A stretch of 64,000 bases of DNA from Arsukibacterium sp. MJ3 (GCF_000987765.1 NZ_LAHP01000013.1:1-64000); one strand, 5' to 3'. Positions 16,350 through 25,604 are shown, counted from the first letter of the stretch. The notes: generated by a model not told the origin, from the sequence alone. Translations and numbers: made by a program.

Positions 16350-16964
16350 TTACTGCTCTTTTGGTTGCTCAGAGTGTTGCTTAGGTTCAGTTTTAGCCTG
16401 ATCCATGGTGCGCACTTGCTGACGGTGCGCTTGTAACAACGCATGTAACCGCCGTTGTTGCTCCTGCATGGCTTGCTGCTCTTGTTCGGCAAAGCGGGAG
16501 TCAACCGTTGTAGAACTTAAACTAACCGGCGTGGCAAACCCGCCTATCGGATTAGTTTGCAATACCGGACTAGGTAACAACAATTCTTGTTCTAGCGGCA
16601 GTTGGTATTGTTGCACCCCTAGCACTGCAAATAACGCAACACCCGCCGCTACTGCGCCTTGAGCTGCAGGTTTTATCCAATTACCATTAGCAGCATACTT
16701 CAGACCAGAACCAACTTTTTGCAGCAAACTGCGACTATGGCTAAGTTTATATTCAGGCTCATCTTGCAGCAACGCCGCAATATCAGCACTAAAGTTTGCA
16801 GGTAATGGCATAACGTTTTCCTGCCGAAAAATAGCAGAAGCCAATTGATAGCGTTCCAGTTTTTGCTGCAACTCTGGCTGCTGTAATAACTGGTCTAATT
16901 CAGAAGCACTGATTTGCCGGTTATCACTGGCGGCTGAAAGCCAATTTTGCTGTTCTGAGGCCAT
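16350..16964 (-). CDS. rseA: Anti-sigma-E factor RseA
   Basis: RseA holds sigma-E inactive at the inner membrane until DegS and RseP cleave it under envelope stress. From ATG 16964 the product has 204 residues: an N-terminal sigma-binding domain (WLSAASDNRQISASELDQLL), one TM helix (about 105-125), and a periplasmic Gln-rich tail for RseB. I chose ATG 16964 because AGGAAA lies seven bases upstream; ATG 16991 and a TTG overlapping the rpoE stop are alternatives. The periplasmic tail, rich in Gln and Arg, is poorly conserved in sequence. Confidence 0.9.
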   Translation of the reverse strand: MASEQQNWLSAASDNRQISASELDQLLQQPELQQKLERYQLASAIFRQENVMPLPANFSADIAALLQDEPEYKLSHSRSLLQKVGSGLKYAANGNWIKPAAQGAVAAGVALFAVLGVQQYQLPLEQELLLPSPVLQTNPIGGFATPVSLSSTTVDSRFAEQEQQAMQEQQRRLHALLQAHRQQVRTMDQAKTEPKQHSEQPKEQ

Positions 16965-16999
16965 AATATTTCCTGTTTGCTTGCTGTTCATAGTCCGAA

Positions 17000-17575
17000 T
17001 CAACCTATTAATGGTTTAAGTTGAAGATCTATCGCTTCACGTGCCCTGAAGATCCGGCTACGTACAGTTCCAATAGGGCACGCCATTACTTCTGCTATTT
17101 CTTCGTAACTTAACCCCTCAAGCTCTCTGAGGGTTATTGCCGTACGAAGTTCATCAGGTAACTTGTCGATAGTATTAAATACCACCGCACGAATCTCTTC
17201 TGACAATAGCAGCCGCTCTGGTGAATCTTGCTCTTTTAAGGCGTCACTGCCCTCAAAATACTCAGCATCTTCGGCATCGATATCGGTAGCAGGCGGTTTA
17301 CGGCCATTCGCTACCAGATAATTCTTTGCACTGTTCACTGCAATTCGATATAACCAGGTGTAAAACGCACTTTCGCCGCGAAACCCCGGCATGGCCCGAT
17401 ACGCTTTAATAAAAGCTTCCTGAGCAACGTCTGCTACATCTCCGTGATTAGAGACATAACGTGAAATTAAGTTCGCGATCCGATGTTGATATTTTTTCAC
17501 CAACAGATTAAAAGCGGCTTTATCACCTTGTTGTACCCGCTGGACAATTTGCCAATCTAATTCTTGCTCGCTCAT
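17000..17575 (-). CDS. rpoE: Extracytoplasmic sigma factor RpoE (sigma-E)
   Basis: Sigma-E directs transcription of envelope-stress genes. The 191 residues cover region 2 (HGDVADVAQEAFIKAYRAMPGF) and region 4 (LRELEGLSYEEIAEVMACPIGTVRSRIFRAREAI), at the exact family length. It opens the rpoE-rseA-rseB-rseC operon. A sigma-E-type promoter at 17645-17672 suggests autoregulation, as in E. coli. Confidence 0.97.
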   Translation of the reverse strand: MSEQELDWQIVQRVQQGDKAAFNLLVKKYQHRIANLISRYVSNHGDVADVAQEAFIKAYRAMPGFRGESAFYTWLYRIAVNSAKNYLVANGRKPPATDIDAEDAEYFEGSDALKEQDSPERLLLSEEIRAVVFNTIDKLPDELRTAITLRELEGLSYEEIAEVMACPIGTVRSRIFRAREAIDLQLKPLIG

Positions 17576-17644
17576 TCTGTGAGCCTGTCCCCTGTAATAC
17601 TTTTAGGCTATAGATGATAAATGGCCCTTGTCTGGCGTCGAAGC

Positions 17645-17672
17645 TCAGACCGCGGCCACAATAAATAGTTCT
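17645..17672 (-). promoter_or_regulatory. Candidate sigma-E-type promoter of rpoE
   Basis: On the minus strand the sequence reads AGAACTA, a 16-base spacer, then TCTGA, close to the sigma-E consensus GGAACTT-N16-TCTGA. The -10 element is about 70 bases upstream of the rpoE start, consistent with autoregulation. Confidence 0.6.
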
Positions 17673-17789
17673 GTTTATTATGACATAACCGCTACAATAA
17701 CTTGATCCAACAGTCTGGCTGTCGGGTACTACCAACGGTAACCTTAAGGTTGCCCTAACATTAAAGCTTAACTGGGGTAAGTGTATCGC

Positions 17790-19400
17790 ATGACACCACA
17801 ACATGAATATCATTGTAACGTATTAATTATTGGCAGTGGTGCTGCGGGTTTGTCCTTAGCGTTACAACTGGCTGAACACGTTAAGGTGTTAGTGTTAAGT
17901 AAAGGCCCACTGCGCGAGGGATCAACCTTATATGCGCAAGGTGGCATTGCCGCAGTGTTTGACGAAAACGACAGTATTGCCTCGCATGTAAACGACACTT
18001 TAATTGCTGGTGCCGGCTTATGCAACGAAACTGCAGTGCAGTATACCGCAGAACACGCCCGGCAAGCGATGCAATGGCTAATTGATCAAGGCGTGCCTTT
18101 TGATCAATATAAGGATATTGATGGTAGCCTGAAGTATCACCTAACTCGCGAAGGTGGCCATAGCCATCGGCGGATCCTACATGCTGCAGACGCCACCGGC
18201 AAAGCGGTACAAATTACCTTGGTTGATCAAGTAAAACAACACCCGAATATTCAAATATTGGAAAACTACAATGCTATTGATTTAATTAATGGCAGTAAAT
18301 TAGGGCTGGATCCACAACGTTGTTATGGCGCCTATGTCTGGAATAAAACGCAAGCTAAAGTCGAAACCATTAAAGCCCATTTTGTAGCATTAGCTACCGG
18401 TGGTGCCAGCAAGGTCTACTTGTATACCAGCAATCCTGATGTTGCTAGTGGCGATGGTATTGCCATGGCCTGGCGGGCCGGTTGCCGGATAGCTAACATG
18501 GAATTTAACCAATTTCACCCTACCAGCTTGTATCATCCGGATGCACCGAATTTTTTGATTACCGAAGCATTACGTGGTGAAGGGGCCTACTTACGCCGAC
18601 CAGACGGTAGCCGCTTTATGCCTGAATTTGACGAGCGTGCTGAACTGGCACCGCGTGATATCGTTGCCAGAGCTATTGATTATGAAATGAAGCGGCTCGG
18701 GGCTAATTGTGTTTATCTGGATATCAGTCACCAACCAAAAGATTTTATCATTGAGCATTTCCCCACTATCTATGCTAAATGTTTAAGCGTCGGCATTGAT
18801 ATTAGCCGCCAGCCTATTCCTGTGGTACCTGCAGCACATTATACCTGCGGCGGCGTGGTAACTAATCTCAATGGTCAAACCGATCTTAGCAACTTATACG
18901 CCATAGGCGAAGTGGCTTATACTGGCTTGCATGGGGCAAATCGTATGGCCAGCAATTCGCTGTTAGAGTGCGTTGTGTTTGCTCAGGCTGCGGCCAAACA
19001 TATTTTAAGCCAGCGTGATGTGTGCTCACGCTATGCCGATATTGCGCCCTGGGATGAAAGCCGGGTTAGTAACTCGGATGAAGAAATAGTTATCACGCAT
19101 AACTGGCATGAACTGCGGTTATTTATGTGGGACTATGTAGGCATAGTGCGCACTAACAAAAGGCTGGAGCGTGCCCTGCACCGGGTAGAGCTGTTACAGT
19201 CAGAAATACAAGATTATTATAGCAACTTCCGTTTAAGCCATAATTTATTGGAATTACGTAATTTGGTGCAGGTTGCAGAACTGATTATTCGCTGCGCCAT
19301 GGCGCGAAAAGAAAGCCGTGGTTTACATTACAATTTGGATTATCCTGAGCTATTAAGTAACGCAGAGCCCACCTTGCTAACGCCGCAACCGGCCCAGTAA
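17790..19400 (+). CDS. nadB: L-aspartate oxidase NadB
   Basis: NadB oxidises L-aspartate to iminoaspartate with FAD, the first step of de novo NAD synthesis. From ATG 17790 it has 537 residues: the FAD dinucleotide fold [23 protein letters not shown], the [12 protein letters not shown] active-site segment and [16 protein letters not shown] near the C-terminal part of the FAD domain. A GTG three codons earlier (17781) is possible, but GGGG at 17774-17777 is better placed for ATG 17790. It is divergent from rpoE, as in E. coli, and its 3' end overlaps the convergent ygfX by 24 bases. Confidence 0.97.
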   Translation: MTPQHEYHCNVLIIGSGAAGLSLALQLAEHVKVLVLSKGPLREGSTLYAQGGIAAVFDENDSIASHVNDTLIAGAGLCNETAVQYTAEHARQAMQWLIDQGVPFDQYKDIDGSLKYHLTREGGHSHRRILHAADATGKAVQITLVDQVKQHPNIQILENYNAIDLINGSKLGLDPQRCYGAYVWNKTQAKVETIKAHFVALATGGASKVYLYTSNPDVASGDGIAMAWRAGCRIANMEFNQFHPTSLYHPDAPNFLITEALRGEGAYLRRPDGSRFMPEFDERAELAPRDIVARAIDYEMKRLGANCVYLDISHQPKDFIIEHFPTIYAKCLSVGIDISRQPIPVVPAAHYTCGGVVTNLNGQTDLSNLYAIGEVAYTGLHGANRMASNSLLECVVFAQAAAKHILSQRDVCSRYADIAPWDESRVSNSDEEIVITHNWHELRLFMWDYVGIVRTNKRLERALHRVELLQSEIQDYYSNFRLSHNLLELRNLVQVAELIIRCAMARKESRGLHYNLDYPELLSNAEPTLLTPQPAQ

Positions 19401-19874
19401 TGCGGTTATCGAAAATTGGTTAGCCACGGTGTCAGTAGTAGAATGTGCGGGGTGATTAAGCGGTTGCTGCCAGCTCAGTTGGTTAAGTAACCGGGCCAGC
19501 GCCCGAAAATCAACATCCGTAAACTGGTCAGCCAGCAACCATTGCTGATGTTGGCGCTGATCGGCACTTTGCCAACGCAGCAACACCATAAATTCGCTAA
19601 CCAGACAACCCGGTGTTAATTTACCGCCGGGTTGCTTACTCTGCCACCACTGAAGCTGGCCATCGCTTTGCACAGTTACCCCTTTAGCTAGCGTGCCTTG
19701 TTGATACAACGTCACGCCATACCAATACAGCCAGCAGAGTAATGGTGCCGTCAAAAAAAGTATCATTAGCGGTAACGGTTGAAGACAAAACAGTGCTATC
19801 AACGCCACACCACACGCCAGTAGCATATAACGCCACCAACGCGATGTTTCTATTGCGACACTACACCCGGACAC
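19377..19874 (-). CDS. ygfX: YgfX/CptA-family membrane protein
   Basis: The product (165 residues) matches the position and outline of YgfX (CptA): two adjacent TM helices near residues 14-31 and 33-52, then a cytoplasmic beta-rich domain (QSDGQLQWW ... [13 protein letters not shown]). In E. coli YgfX pairs with SdhE and was reported to affect MreB and FtsZ; it has been described as the toxin of an atypical pair, a view that is disputed. It overlaps the sdhE stop by 14 bases, so the two are co-translated. Sequence conservation in this family is low, and the call relies partly on context. Confidence 0.8.
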   Translation of the reverse strand: MSGCSVAIETSRWWRYMLLACGVALIALFCLQPLPLMILFLTAPLLCWLYWYGVTLYQQGTLAKGVTVQSDGQLQWWQSKQPGGKLTPGCLVSEFMVLLRWQSADQRQHQQWLLADQFTDVDFRALARLLNQLSWQQPLNHPAHSTTDTVANQFSITALLGRLRR

Positions 19875-20112
19875 GGTCTAGTATTAATGCAATAAGCGCT
19901 TGTAGCGCAGGATCAGCTGATTTAGCATGCCCCATAAACCAGGCGAACAAATCCGGATCATCACAGGCTAGTAAGCGTTCAAAATCGTGTTTTTGTTGCA
20001 GTGTTAACGCATCATAGCCTTCCTCAACGAACGGCGCTAACAGCACGTCTAACTCCAACATGCCACGCCGGCATGCCCAGCGCAGCCGTGGTTTAATCAT
20101 TAACTCGGTCAT
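19861..20112 (-). CDS. sdhE: FAD assembly factor SdhE
   Basis: SdhE helps attach FAD covalently to succinate dehydrogenase SdhA and fumarate reductase FrdA. The 83-residue protein has the family motif region RLRWACRRGMLELDVLL (RGxxE), a compact five-helix fold and the C-terminal DPDLFAWFMG. It is the first gene of the sdhE-ygfX pair and divergent from ygfZ, the usual gammaproteobacterial arrangement. Confidence 0.94.
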   Translation of the reverse strand: MTELMIKPRLRWACRRGMLELDVLLAPFVEEGYDALTLQQKHDFERLLACDDPDLFAWFMGHAKSADPALQALIALILDRVRV

Positions 20113-20248
20113 TTTACATCCTTACTGCTAAAGCGATTAAGAAAATAGCCACAGCACAACAAATCTGTTGGCCTGGGGTTGAGCTTTGCTCTGCTGCCCC
20201 AATATTACAACTATACTGGCTTTGGTGATACTTCTGGTGAAATAAACA

Positions 20249-21220
20249 ATGCATACTTCATGGTTAACTGCACAGAGTTACGCTCAATTATCCAATCAGG
20301 TTCAAGGGGCTTTTATCGCGCCTTTGCCGGCATTTGATATTATTAAAGTCAGCGGTGCTGATAATCGTAAGTATTTACAAAGCCAGGCTACCTGCGACAT
20401 TGATCAATTAAACAGTGAAAACTTTTTACGTGGTGCTCAATGTGATGCTAAAGGTAAAACATTATCGGTGTTTCATCTGCTGCAACAAGCTGATGATTTG
20501 CTCGTTGTGGCTTTTCGCGATGAACTGACGGCCTCAATGGCGCAGTGGCGCAAATTTAGCGTTTTCTCCAAAGTAAGCTTTGAATCTTGTCAAGATAGCA
20601 TGGCTACCTTGGGATTAGGCGGCGACGGTGCCGCGCAACTGGTCTGTCAGCTTGGTTTTACGCTACCAGCTGGCAACGGTGGCGTAAGCCGGCATAATAA
20701 CGGTGTGGTGTTGCAACTGGCCGAGCAACATTTTATGCTGTTGTTGCCCAAAGAAGATGCCATTGCCTTGCTTAACAGCAGTTTGCCATTAGCCGCGCCA
20801 ACGTTATGGTTAAAACAACATATATTACAAGGCTTTTGCTATCTTGAGCAGCCACTTATTGGCGAATTTGTTCCGCAAATGCTGAATTTACAAGCAGTAG
20901 ATGCCATTAGTTTTAGCAAAGGCTGCTACCTCGGCCAGGAAACGGTTGCCCGGATGAAATATTTGGGTCGCAATAAACGGGCTGCTTGGTTACTGCAAGC
21001 CAAAACGGATGAAGCGCCTGCGGCAGGTAACGATATAGAACAACAGTTCAATGACAACTGGCGCCGGGTGGGCCAGGTTATTAATGCGGTCAATATCAAT
21101 AACCAACTGTGGTTAATTGCTGTGCTGCCTAATGACATAACACCGGCAGACTCCTTACGGTTGAAGTCAGACAGTGCACCGGCATTGCAGTTGCTACCGT
21201 TACCTTATCCATTAAGTTAA
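20249..21220 (+). CDS. ygfZ: Folate-binding iron-sulfur/tRNA-modification protein YgfZ
   Basis: YgfZ is a folate-dependent protein needed for full activity of some Fe-S enzymes such as the tRNA thiomethylase MiaB. The 323-residue product has the signature KGCYLGQETVARMKY, whose Cys is essential in E. coli, and the GcvT-like fold (FDIIKVSGADNRKYLQSQATCDI at the N-terminus). It is divergent from sdhE. A TATACT at 20212-20217 could be its -10 element, but no good -35 was seen. Confidence 0.94.
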   Translation: MHTSWLTAQSYAQLSNQVQGAFIAPLPAFDIIKVSGADNRKYLQSQATCDIDQLNSENFLRGAQCDAKGKTLSVFHLLQQADDLLVVAFRDELTASMAQWRKFSVFSKVSFESCQDSMATLGLGGDGAAQLVCQLGFTLPAGNGGVSRHNNGVVLQLAEQHFMLLLPKEDAIALLNSSLPLAAPTLWLKQHILQGFCYLEQPLIGEFVPQMLNLQAVDAISFSKGCYLGQETVARMKYLGRNKRAAWLLQAKTDEAPAAGNDIEQQFNDNWRRVGQVINAVNINNQLWLIAVLPNDITPADSLRLKSDSAPALQLLPLPYPLS

Positions 21221-21230
21221 AGAGGTTTTC

Positions 21231-21716
21231 ATGACCATTTTACAAGACAAAGTCGTCGCCATGCATTACACCGTTACCGATCCGGAAGGTAATAAACTGG
21301 ATTCATCTGTTGATGGCGAGCCTTTGGTATTTTTGTTTGGCCACGGTGCATTAGTCCCGGGTTTGGAGAAGGCGCTCGACGGTAAAGCCGTTGGTGACAG
21401 CTTTACCGCAACCATCGCCCCTGCTGAGGCCTATGGCGAACGCCATGACCAATTAGTTCAAGCCGTACCGAAGACGATGTTTGAAGGTATGGAAGTAGCT
21501 CCAGGTATGCGTTTTCGAGCCGCCGGTCCTGATGGCCGCGAACAATCAGTAATTATTTTGGATGTTACAGAAGAAGAAGTAGTAGTTGACGGTAATCATC
21601 CGTTGTCAGGTATTGAACTAAAATTTGACGTTGAAGTACTAAAAGTTCGTGATGCAACCGAAGAAGAATTGGCTCATGGTCATGTGCATGGCATCGAGGG
21701 TGACGAAAGTCATTAA
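21231..21716 (+). CDS. slyD: FKBP-type peptidyl-prolyl isomerase SlyD
   Basis: SlyD is a cytoplasmic prolyl isomerase and chaperone, which also binds metals and helps hydrogenase maturation in E. coli. The 161 residues have the FKBP core split by the IF chaperone domain (FGHGALVPGLEKALDGK; YGERHDQLVQAVPKTMF) and end with a short His-containing tail (HGHVHG, then ESH) in place of the long Cys/His tail of E. coli SlyD. It starts 10 bases after ygfZ and is followed by a strong terminator. Confidence 0.92.
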   Translation: MTILQDKVVAMHYTVTDPEGNKLDSSVDGEPLVFLFGHGALVPGLEKALDGKAVGDSFTATIAPAEAYGERHDQLVQAVPKTMFEGMEVAPGMRFRAAGPDGREQSVIILDVTEEEVVVDGNHPLSGIELKFDVEVLKVRDATEEELAHGHVHGIEGDESH

Positions 21717-21742
21717 GTTTTTTTGCTAACGCAGTTTGCACC

Positions 21743-21775
21743 AAAACCGTAGCATTTGCTGCGGTTTTGCTTTTT
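21743..21775 (+). terminator. Rho-independent terminator after slyD
   Basis: AAAACCG (21743-21749) pairs with CGGTTTT (21762-21768); TAGC and GCTG extend the stem around an ATTT loop. A run of five T residues at 21771-21775 follows. It ends the ygfZ-slyD transcript. Confidence 0.85.
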
Positions 21776-21867
21776 ACGACAGTAATGAAAACCTTGACAG
21801 CAGCAACAAAGCCACCTATTTTGACTTCCTGTTTTGTTTTTGGCCATTGAAAAAGCTGTCATATCAG

Positions 21868-22818
21868 ATGAAAGATCGCATTATTATCTCGGTATCGAGC
21901 ATCAATGGTACCCGCCATTTTAGTATCAGTAAGTTGTTTAAACGCAACGCGGTGATTAGTTTATGGTTAATTTTATTTACTGTTATTATTACCGCAGCGG
22001 TTATAGATTATTTACTACAGACTGTCGATCATACCAAAAGTCAACAACAACTACTCACCACCCAAGCATCAGAACTTACTGCTGAAATTAACGAACTTAG
22101 TCAAACACGTGAACAATTACAACATGAGCTTGCAGTAAAAAAAGATGAAATGCTGCAAGTAAGCAACCGGCTGGGTGAAATCGAGTTAACACTTGGCCTG
22201 GAACAACAGTTCCCACAAGATTTAGAAGCGCGGTTAGATACTGCCACCGTTAATTCCAGTGCTAAAATGGCCATGTTACAACTGGTCCCAAATGGTTCAC
22301 CGCTTGATTTCCAGCGCCGTTCTTCACGATTTGGCATACGCACCCATCCCATAATGGGCAAACAGCAGCATCACAATGGTATTGATTTATCCGCTAACCG
22401 CGGAACACCTATTTATTCACCGGCTGATGGGGTTGTTGAAATTGTCAGGCCCAGCAAAAATGGTTATGGTAATTTACTAAAAATTCGGCATGCTTTCGGT
22501 TTTTCTACCTTGTATGCGCATCTTGACGAGTTTAGTGTTGTCAATGGTAGCTTTGTGCATAAAGGGCAACTAATTGCTAAATCGGGTAATACCGGCAATT
22601 CAACGGCTCCACATCTGCATTATGAGGTACATTTTCTGGACCGGTCGCTTAACCCACAACATTTTTTGGATTGGGATGCTAACAACTTTGACCTGGTATT
22701 TGAAAAAGAACGGAGTATTAAATGGGATTCTTTAGTCACGATGCTACAAACCAAAGCAAGCACACAACTACAACTGTCATCGCTGCGGGATGCGCAATTA
22801 ACGGAAGCATCAGATTAA
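21868..22818 (+). CDS. M23-family peptidoglycan endopeptidase, membrane anchored
   Basis: From ATG 21868 this is a 316-residue protein. It has an N-terminal TM helix (about 29-52), a periplasmic coiled coil (about 60-110, rich in Gln, Glu, Leu), and a C-terminal LytM/M23 domain with zinc ligands HxxxD (HHNGIDLS) and HxH (HLHYEVHF). Such proteins cut peptide cross-links in peptidoglycan or, when degenerate, activate amidases; the ligands here look intact. The frame is open upstream to 21736, but that would run through the slyD terminator, so I reject the longer form. It overlaps the downstream bactofilin by 97 bases, suggesting joint action in cell-shape control. Confidence 0.9.
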   Translation: MKDRIIISVSSINGTRHFSISKLFKRNAVISLWLILFTVIITAAVIDYLLQTVDHTKSQQQLLTTQASELTAEINELSQTREQLQHELAVKKDEMLQVSNRLGEIELTLGLEQQFPQDLEARLDTATVNSSAKMAMLQLVPNGSPLDFQRRSSRFGIRTHPIMGKQQHHNGIDLSANRGTPIYSPADGVVEIVRPSKNGYGNLLKIRHAFGFSTLYAHLDEFSVVNGSFVHKGQLIAKSGNTGNSTAPHLHYEVHFLDRSLNPQHFLDWDANNFDLVFEKERSIKWDSLVTMLQTKASTQLQLSSLRDAQLTEASD

Positions 22819-23165
22819 GTTGTGATATGCAGGTTGATGGTTATGTCGAAGGAAAAATCAGTAGCGAAAAAACCCTTATTATCAGTGCGGCTGGCCGGAT
22901 AAAAGGAGAAGTTACCGCCGATAAAGTCATTATTAATGGGTTATTCGATGGTCAGCTTTTTGCGAATACTGTTGAAATTTTACCCCAAGGCAAGGCACAG
23001 GGCACCATTCACACTGATGATTTATGCATTGAACGTGGCGGCAGTTTTATTGGCGAAACGTTACCGGCAACTGAAGATAAAGTGGTAAAACTTTCTAAAA
23101 TTGAACAAAAACAACCACTAAAAGCCAGCGATAACGCCGAGAGCAGATTAGAGAACAAAGCATAA
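22722..23165 (+). CDS. Bactofilin (polymer-forming cytoskeletal protein)
   Basis: Bactofilins polymerise without nucleotide into filaments that position cell-wall enzymes. The 147-residue product begins MGFFSHDA, has a short disordered start with a Thr-rich patch and then the right-handed beta-helix core (INGSIRLSCDMQVDGYVEGKI ... INGLFDGQL), and ends in a disordered tail. GGAG lies seven bases before ATG 22722. The first 97 bases lie inside the M23 peptidase gene in another frame. Peptidase-bactofilin pairs are a known functional link in cell-shape determination. Confidence 0.92.
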   Translation: MGFFSHDATNQSKHTTTTVIAAGCAINGSIRLSCDMQVDGYVEGKISSEKTLIISAAGRIKGEVTADKVIINGLFDGQLFANTVEILPQGKAQGTIHTDDLCIERGGSFIGETLPATEDKVVKLSKIEQKQPLKASDNAESRLENKA

Positions 23166-23172
23166 TAACTTC

Positions 23173-23181
23173 TGCTATAAT
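23173..23181 (+). promoter_or_regulatory. Extended -10 promoter element of dbpA
   Basis: TGCTATAAT is a perfect extended -10 (TGnTATAAT). No clear -35 is needed for this class. It lies about 50 bases upstream of the GTG start chosen for dbpA. Confidence 0.6.
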
Positions 23182-23229
23182 GCCGGCCGTTTGCAGGCCG
23201 TGTCCTGTTATTTATTGCAGGATATCATA

Positions 23230-24609
23230 GTGTCTGATCATGCTTTTAGTCAGCTGGCGTTACCAGCCCCCTTGCTGGACTGTTTAACCAGCCTTGAATA
23301 CCACGAAATGACCCCAGTGCAGGCACAAAGCCTGCCAGCCATTTTAGCCCATCGCGATGTTATTGCTCAGGCCAAGACCGGTTCTGGTAAAACAGCGGCC
23401 TTTGCTTTAGGTTTACTGGCTAAACTTGATGTAAAACGCTTTCGTATTCAAAGCTTAGTGCTGTGTCCAACGCGTGAATTGGCAGAACAAGTCGCCGCAG
23501 AAATTCGTACCTTAGCCCGGAATATTCATAATATTAAAGTATTAACCTTATGCGGCGGTGTGCCGACACGCAGCCAGATCGTTTCACTGGAACATGGTGC
23601 GCATATTATTGTTGGCACCCCGGGTCGGATATTAGACCATTTACAACAACAACGTTTGAACTTAACGGATTTAAGCACTCTGGTACTGGATGAAGCAGAC
23701 CGCATGCTAGAAATGGGTTTTGCTGATGCACTTAACGCCATCCTGGCTGAAGTGCCGGCTAAACGTCAAACCTTATTATTTAGTGCAACCTTTGACAAAG
23801 CAGTACGGCAAATAGCCGATAATATTATGCATGAGCCACTAACGGTTACGGTAGATGCACCACATACTCAGAGTACTATAGAACAACAATTTTACCAGTT
23901 AGATGGTTGCCCGCGTGTTAATGCGGTTTGTTTGCTACTGCATAAGTTTCAACCTGTCAGTACCGTAGTATTTTGTAATACCCGGCGCGAGACTCAGGAA
24001 CTGGCCGATACGCTAAAACAGCAAGGAATAAGCGTTATTGCCTTGCATGGCGATCTGGAGCAACGTGATCGTGAACACGCGTTATTAAAATTTAGTAATA
24101 ATAGCGTCAGCGTATTAGTCGCTACCGACGTTGCTGCCCGTGGTCTTGACATCGAAAAACTGGATGTAGTTATTAACTACCAGTTAGCACACGATGTAGC
24201 AACGCATACTCACCGGATTGGACGTACCGGCCGTGCCGGTAATAGCGGCATTGCCTGCTCACTGATTAGCCCAGACGATGGCCATAAGTTAGCCGCTTTA
24301 GCGCAGCAGTTAGCACTGGATATTAATGTGCAGCCATTACCGGATAAAACCGTTTTACAACACGCCCTGCCGCAACCGCTGATGCAAACATTGCAAATCG
24401 ACGGTGGTAAAAAACATAAATTACGAGCAGGCGATATTGTCGGTGCCTTAACCAGTACCAAAAGTATTGCCTTTGCAGATATTGGAAAAATTCAGATGCT
24501 GGATACAGTTGCCTTTGTTGCAGTCAGCAATAAAGTGGCTAAACAAGCATTAGCATTGTTGAATGACGGCAATATGAAAGGTAAAAAATACCGGGTATGG
24601 CGTTTATAG
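23230..24609 (+). CDS. dbpA: DEAD-box RNA helicase DbpA
   Basis: DbpA is an RNA helicase that acts on helix 92 of 23S rRNA during 50S assembly. From GTG 23230 it has 459 residues: Q motif and AKTGSGKT, PTREL, DEAD, SAT, ARGLD, HRIGRTGR, and a C-terminal RNA-binding domain (LRAGDIVGALTSTKSIAFADIG) that directs the family to rRNA. I prefer GTG 23230 because AGGA lies seven bases upstream and E. coli DbpA starts close to the Q motif; the frame is open back to a TTG at 23191 which overlaps the promoter. Confidence 0.95.
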   Translation: MSDHAFSQLALPAPLLDCLTSLEYHEMTPVQAQSLPAILAHRDVIAQAKTGSGKTAAFALGLLAKLDVKRFRIQSLVLCPTRELAEQVAAEIRTLARNIHNIKVLTLCGGVPTRSQIVSLEHGAHIIVGTPGRILDHLQQQRLNLTDLSTLVLDEADRMLEMGFADALNAILAEVPAKRQTLLFSATFDKAVRQIADNIMHEPLTVTVDAPHTQSTIEQQFYQLDGCPRVNAVCLLLHKFQPVSTVVFCNTRRETQELADTLKQQGISVIALHGDLEQRDREHALLKFSNNSVSVLVATDVAARGLDIEKLDVVINYQLAHDVATHTHRIGRTGRAGNSGIACSLISPDDGHKLAALAQQLALDINVQPLPDKTVLQHALPQPLMQTLQIDGGKKHKLRAGDIVGALTSTKSIAFADIGKIQMLDTVAFVAVSNKVAKQALALLNDGNMKGKKYRVWRL

Positions 24610-24642
24610 CAAAGCCCGGTATGTTACGGCGAATTAAGCACA

Positions 24643-25506
24643 CTATTGTGTTATTGGCTCTGCTTGCAGTAGCGTATTAATCCAACGTTCTTCCGTAATA
24701 AAATTCCAATGCCAGTTAAGCCATTCATCGCCCAGACCGGCAGCAACAATTTGCTCGCTACTTAACCCTTTAGCTTGCTGTTGTTCTACCAATGCCAACG
24801 TTTTCACCATCATCTGATGAAAACGTTGTAAGCCGGCTTTATCCGTTAATTCACCGTGTCCCGGTACTACTTTGGTTTGCTCATCAATTACATTCAATAC
24901 ATATACAACATTAGCAATATATCCGCGAACAGAACCGCCGTTATTCAGGTCAATAAACGGGAATCGCCCTTCGAACAACATATCGCCCATATGCACCACA
25001 TTGTCTTGCTCAAACCAAACAATAATATCGCCATCAGTGTGGCTTGGCGGCAAATACTCTAAGCGGACGGTCTGTCCATTTCCGCTAAGACTTAGCTGTT
25101 TACTAAAGGTTTCAGTAGGTAAACCGGTACGCGGAAATGCCGTATCAGCCGTTAAACGCGTTAATACATTATCATGGGCTATAATTCTTTTTGGCATTAG
25201 AGCGCTGTTGCCATTAACATGATCACCATGCATGTGCGTATTAATCAAGGTGCCAAGTTGTTTACCCGCACTAAGTTCACTTAATTTAGCGTTAATTTTA
25301 TCTGCTAGCTCAGCGTACTGGGCATCAATTAATATTACCTCTTTGTCGGTAACCAGAGCCGCCATATTGCCACCAGAGCCTGTTAGCATGTAAAGGTTGT
25401 CGGCAAGGGGGGTGGCTTTTATTTCAACGTTAGCAAAACGATTTGCTAACGCCGGTAAACTTAAGAAAAGAACCAGTAACAAAGCGTAAGGGTATAATCG
25501 TGGCAT
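24643..25506 (-). CDS. Exported metallo-beta-lactamase-fold hydrolase
   Basis: The 287-residue product has a signal peptide (LLLVLFLSLPALA, cleaved about residue 21) and an MBL fold with the zinc-binding motif THMHGDH near residue 95, a downstream HTDGD, an Asp in MGDMLFEGRFP and a closing PGHGE. The substrate cannot be told from sequence; this branch includes many periplasmic hydrolases that are not antibiotic-resistance enzymes. It is the last minus-strand gene below nqrM, about 100 bases away, and convergent with dbpA. Confidence 0.85.
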   Translation of the reverse strand: MPRLYPYALLLVLFLSLPALANRFANVEIKATPLADNLYMLTGSGGNMAALVTDKEVILIDAQYAELADKINAKLSELSAGKQLGTLINTHMHGDHVNGNSALMPKRIIAHDNVLTRLTADTAFPRTGLPTETFSKQLSLSGNGQTVRLEYLPPSHTDGDIIVWFEQDNVVHMGDMLFEGRFPFIDLNNGGSVRGYIANVVYVLNVIDEQTKVVPGHGELTDKAGLQRFHQMMVKTLALVEQQQAKGLSSEQIVAAGLGDEWLNWHWNFITEERWINTLLQAEPITQ

Positions 25507-25604
25507 AATAAATATCCTTATAGCAGGTTAGTGAAGCACACCAGACGCTTATTTACAGAGCCTGACAGGATTAATCGTATAAATTATACGCCAAGCAACC
25601 GCAT

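Noticed and set aside
21736-21867. 44-codon upstream extension of the M23 peptidase
   Set aside because: Runs straight through the slyD terminator hairpin and has no family similarity.
24592-24621. ACCGGG ... CCCGGT after dbpA as terminator
   Set aside because: Stem is short, begins inside the coding sequence, and there is no T run.
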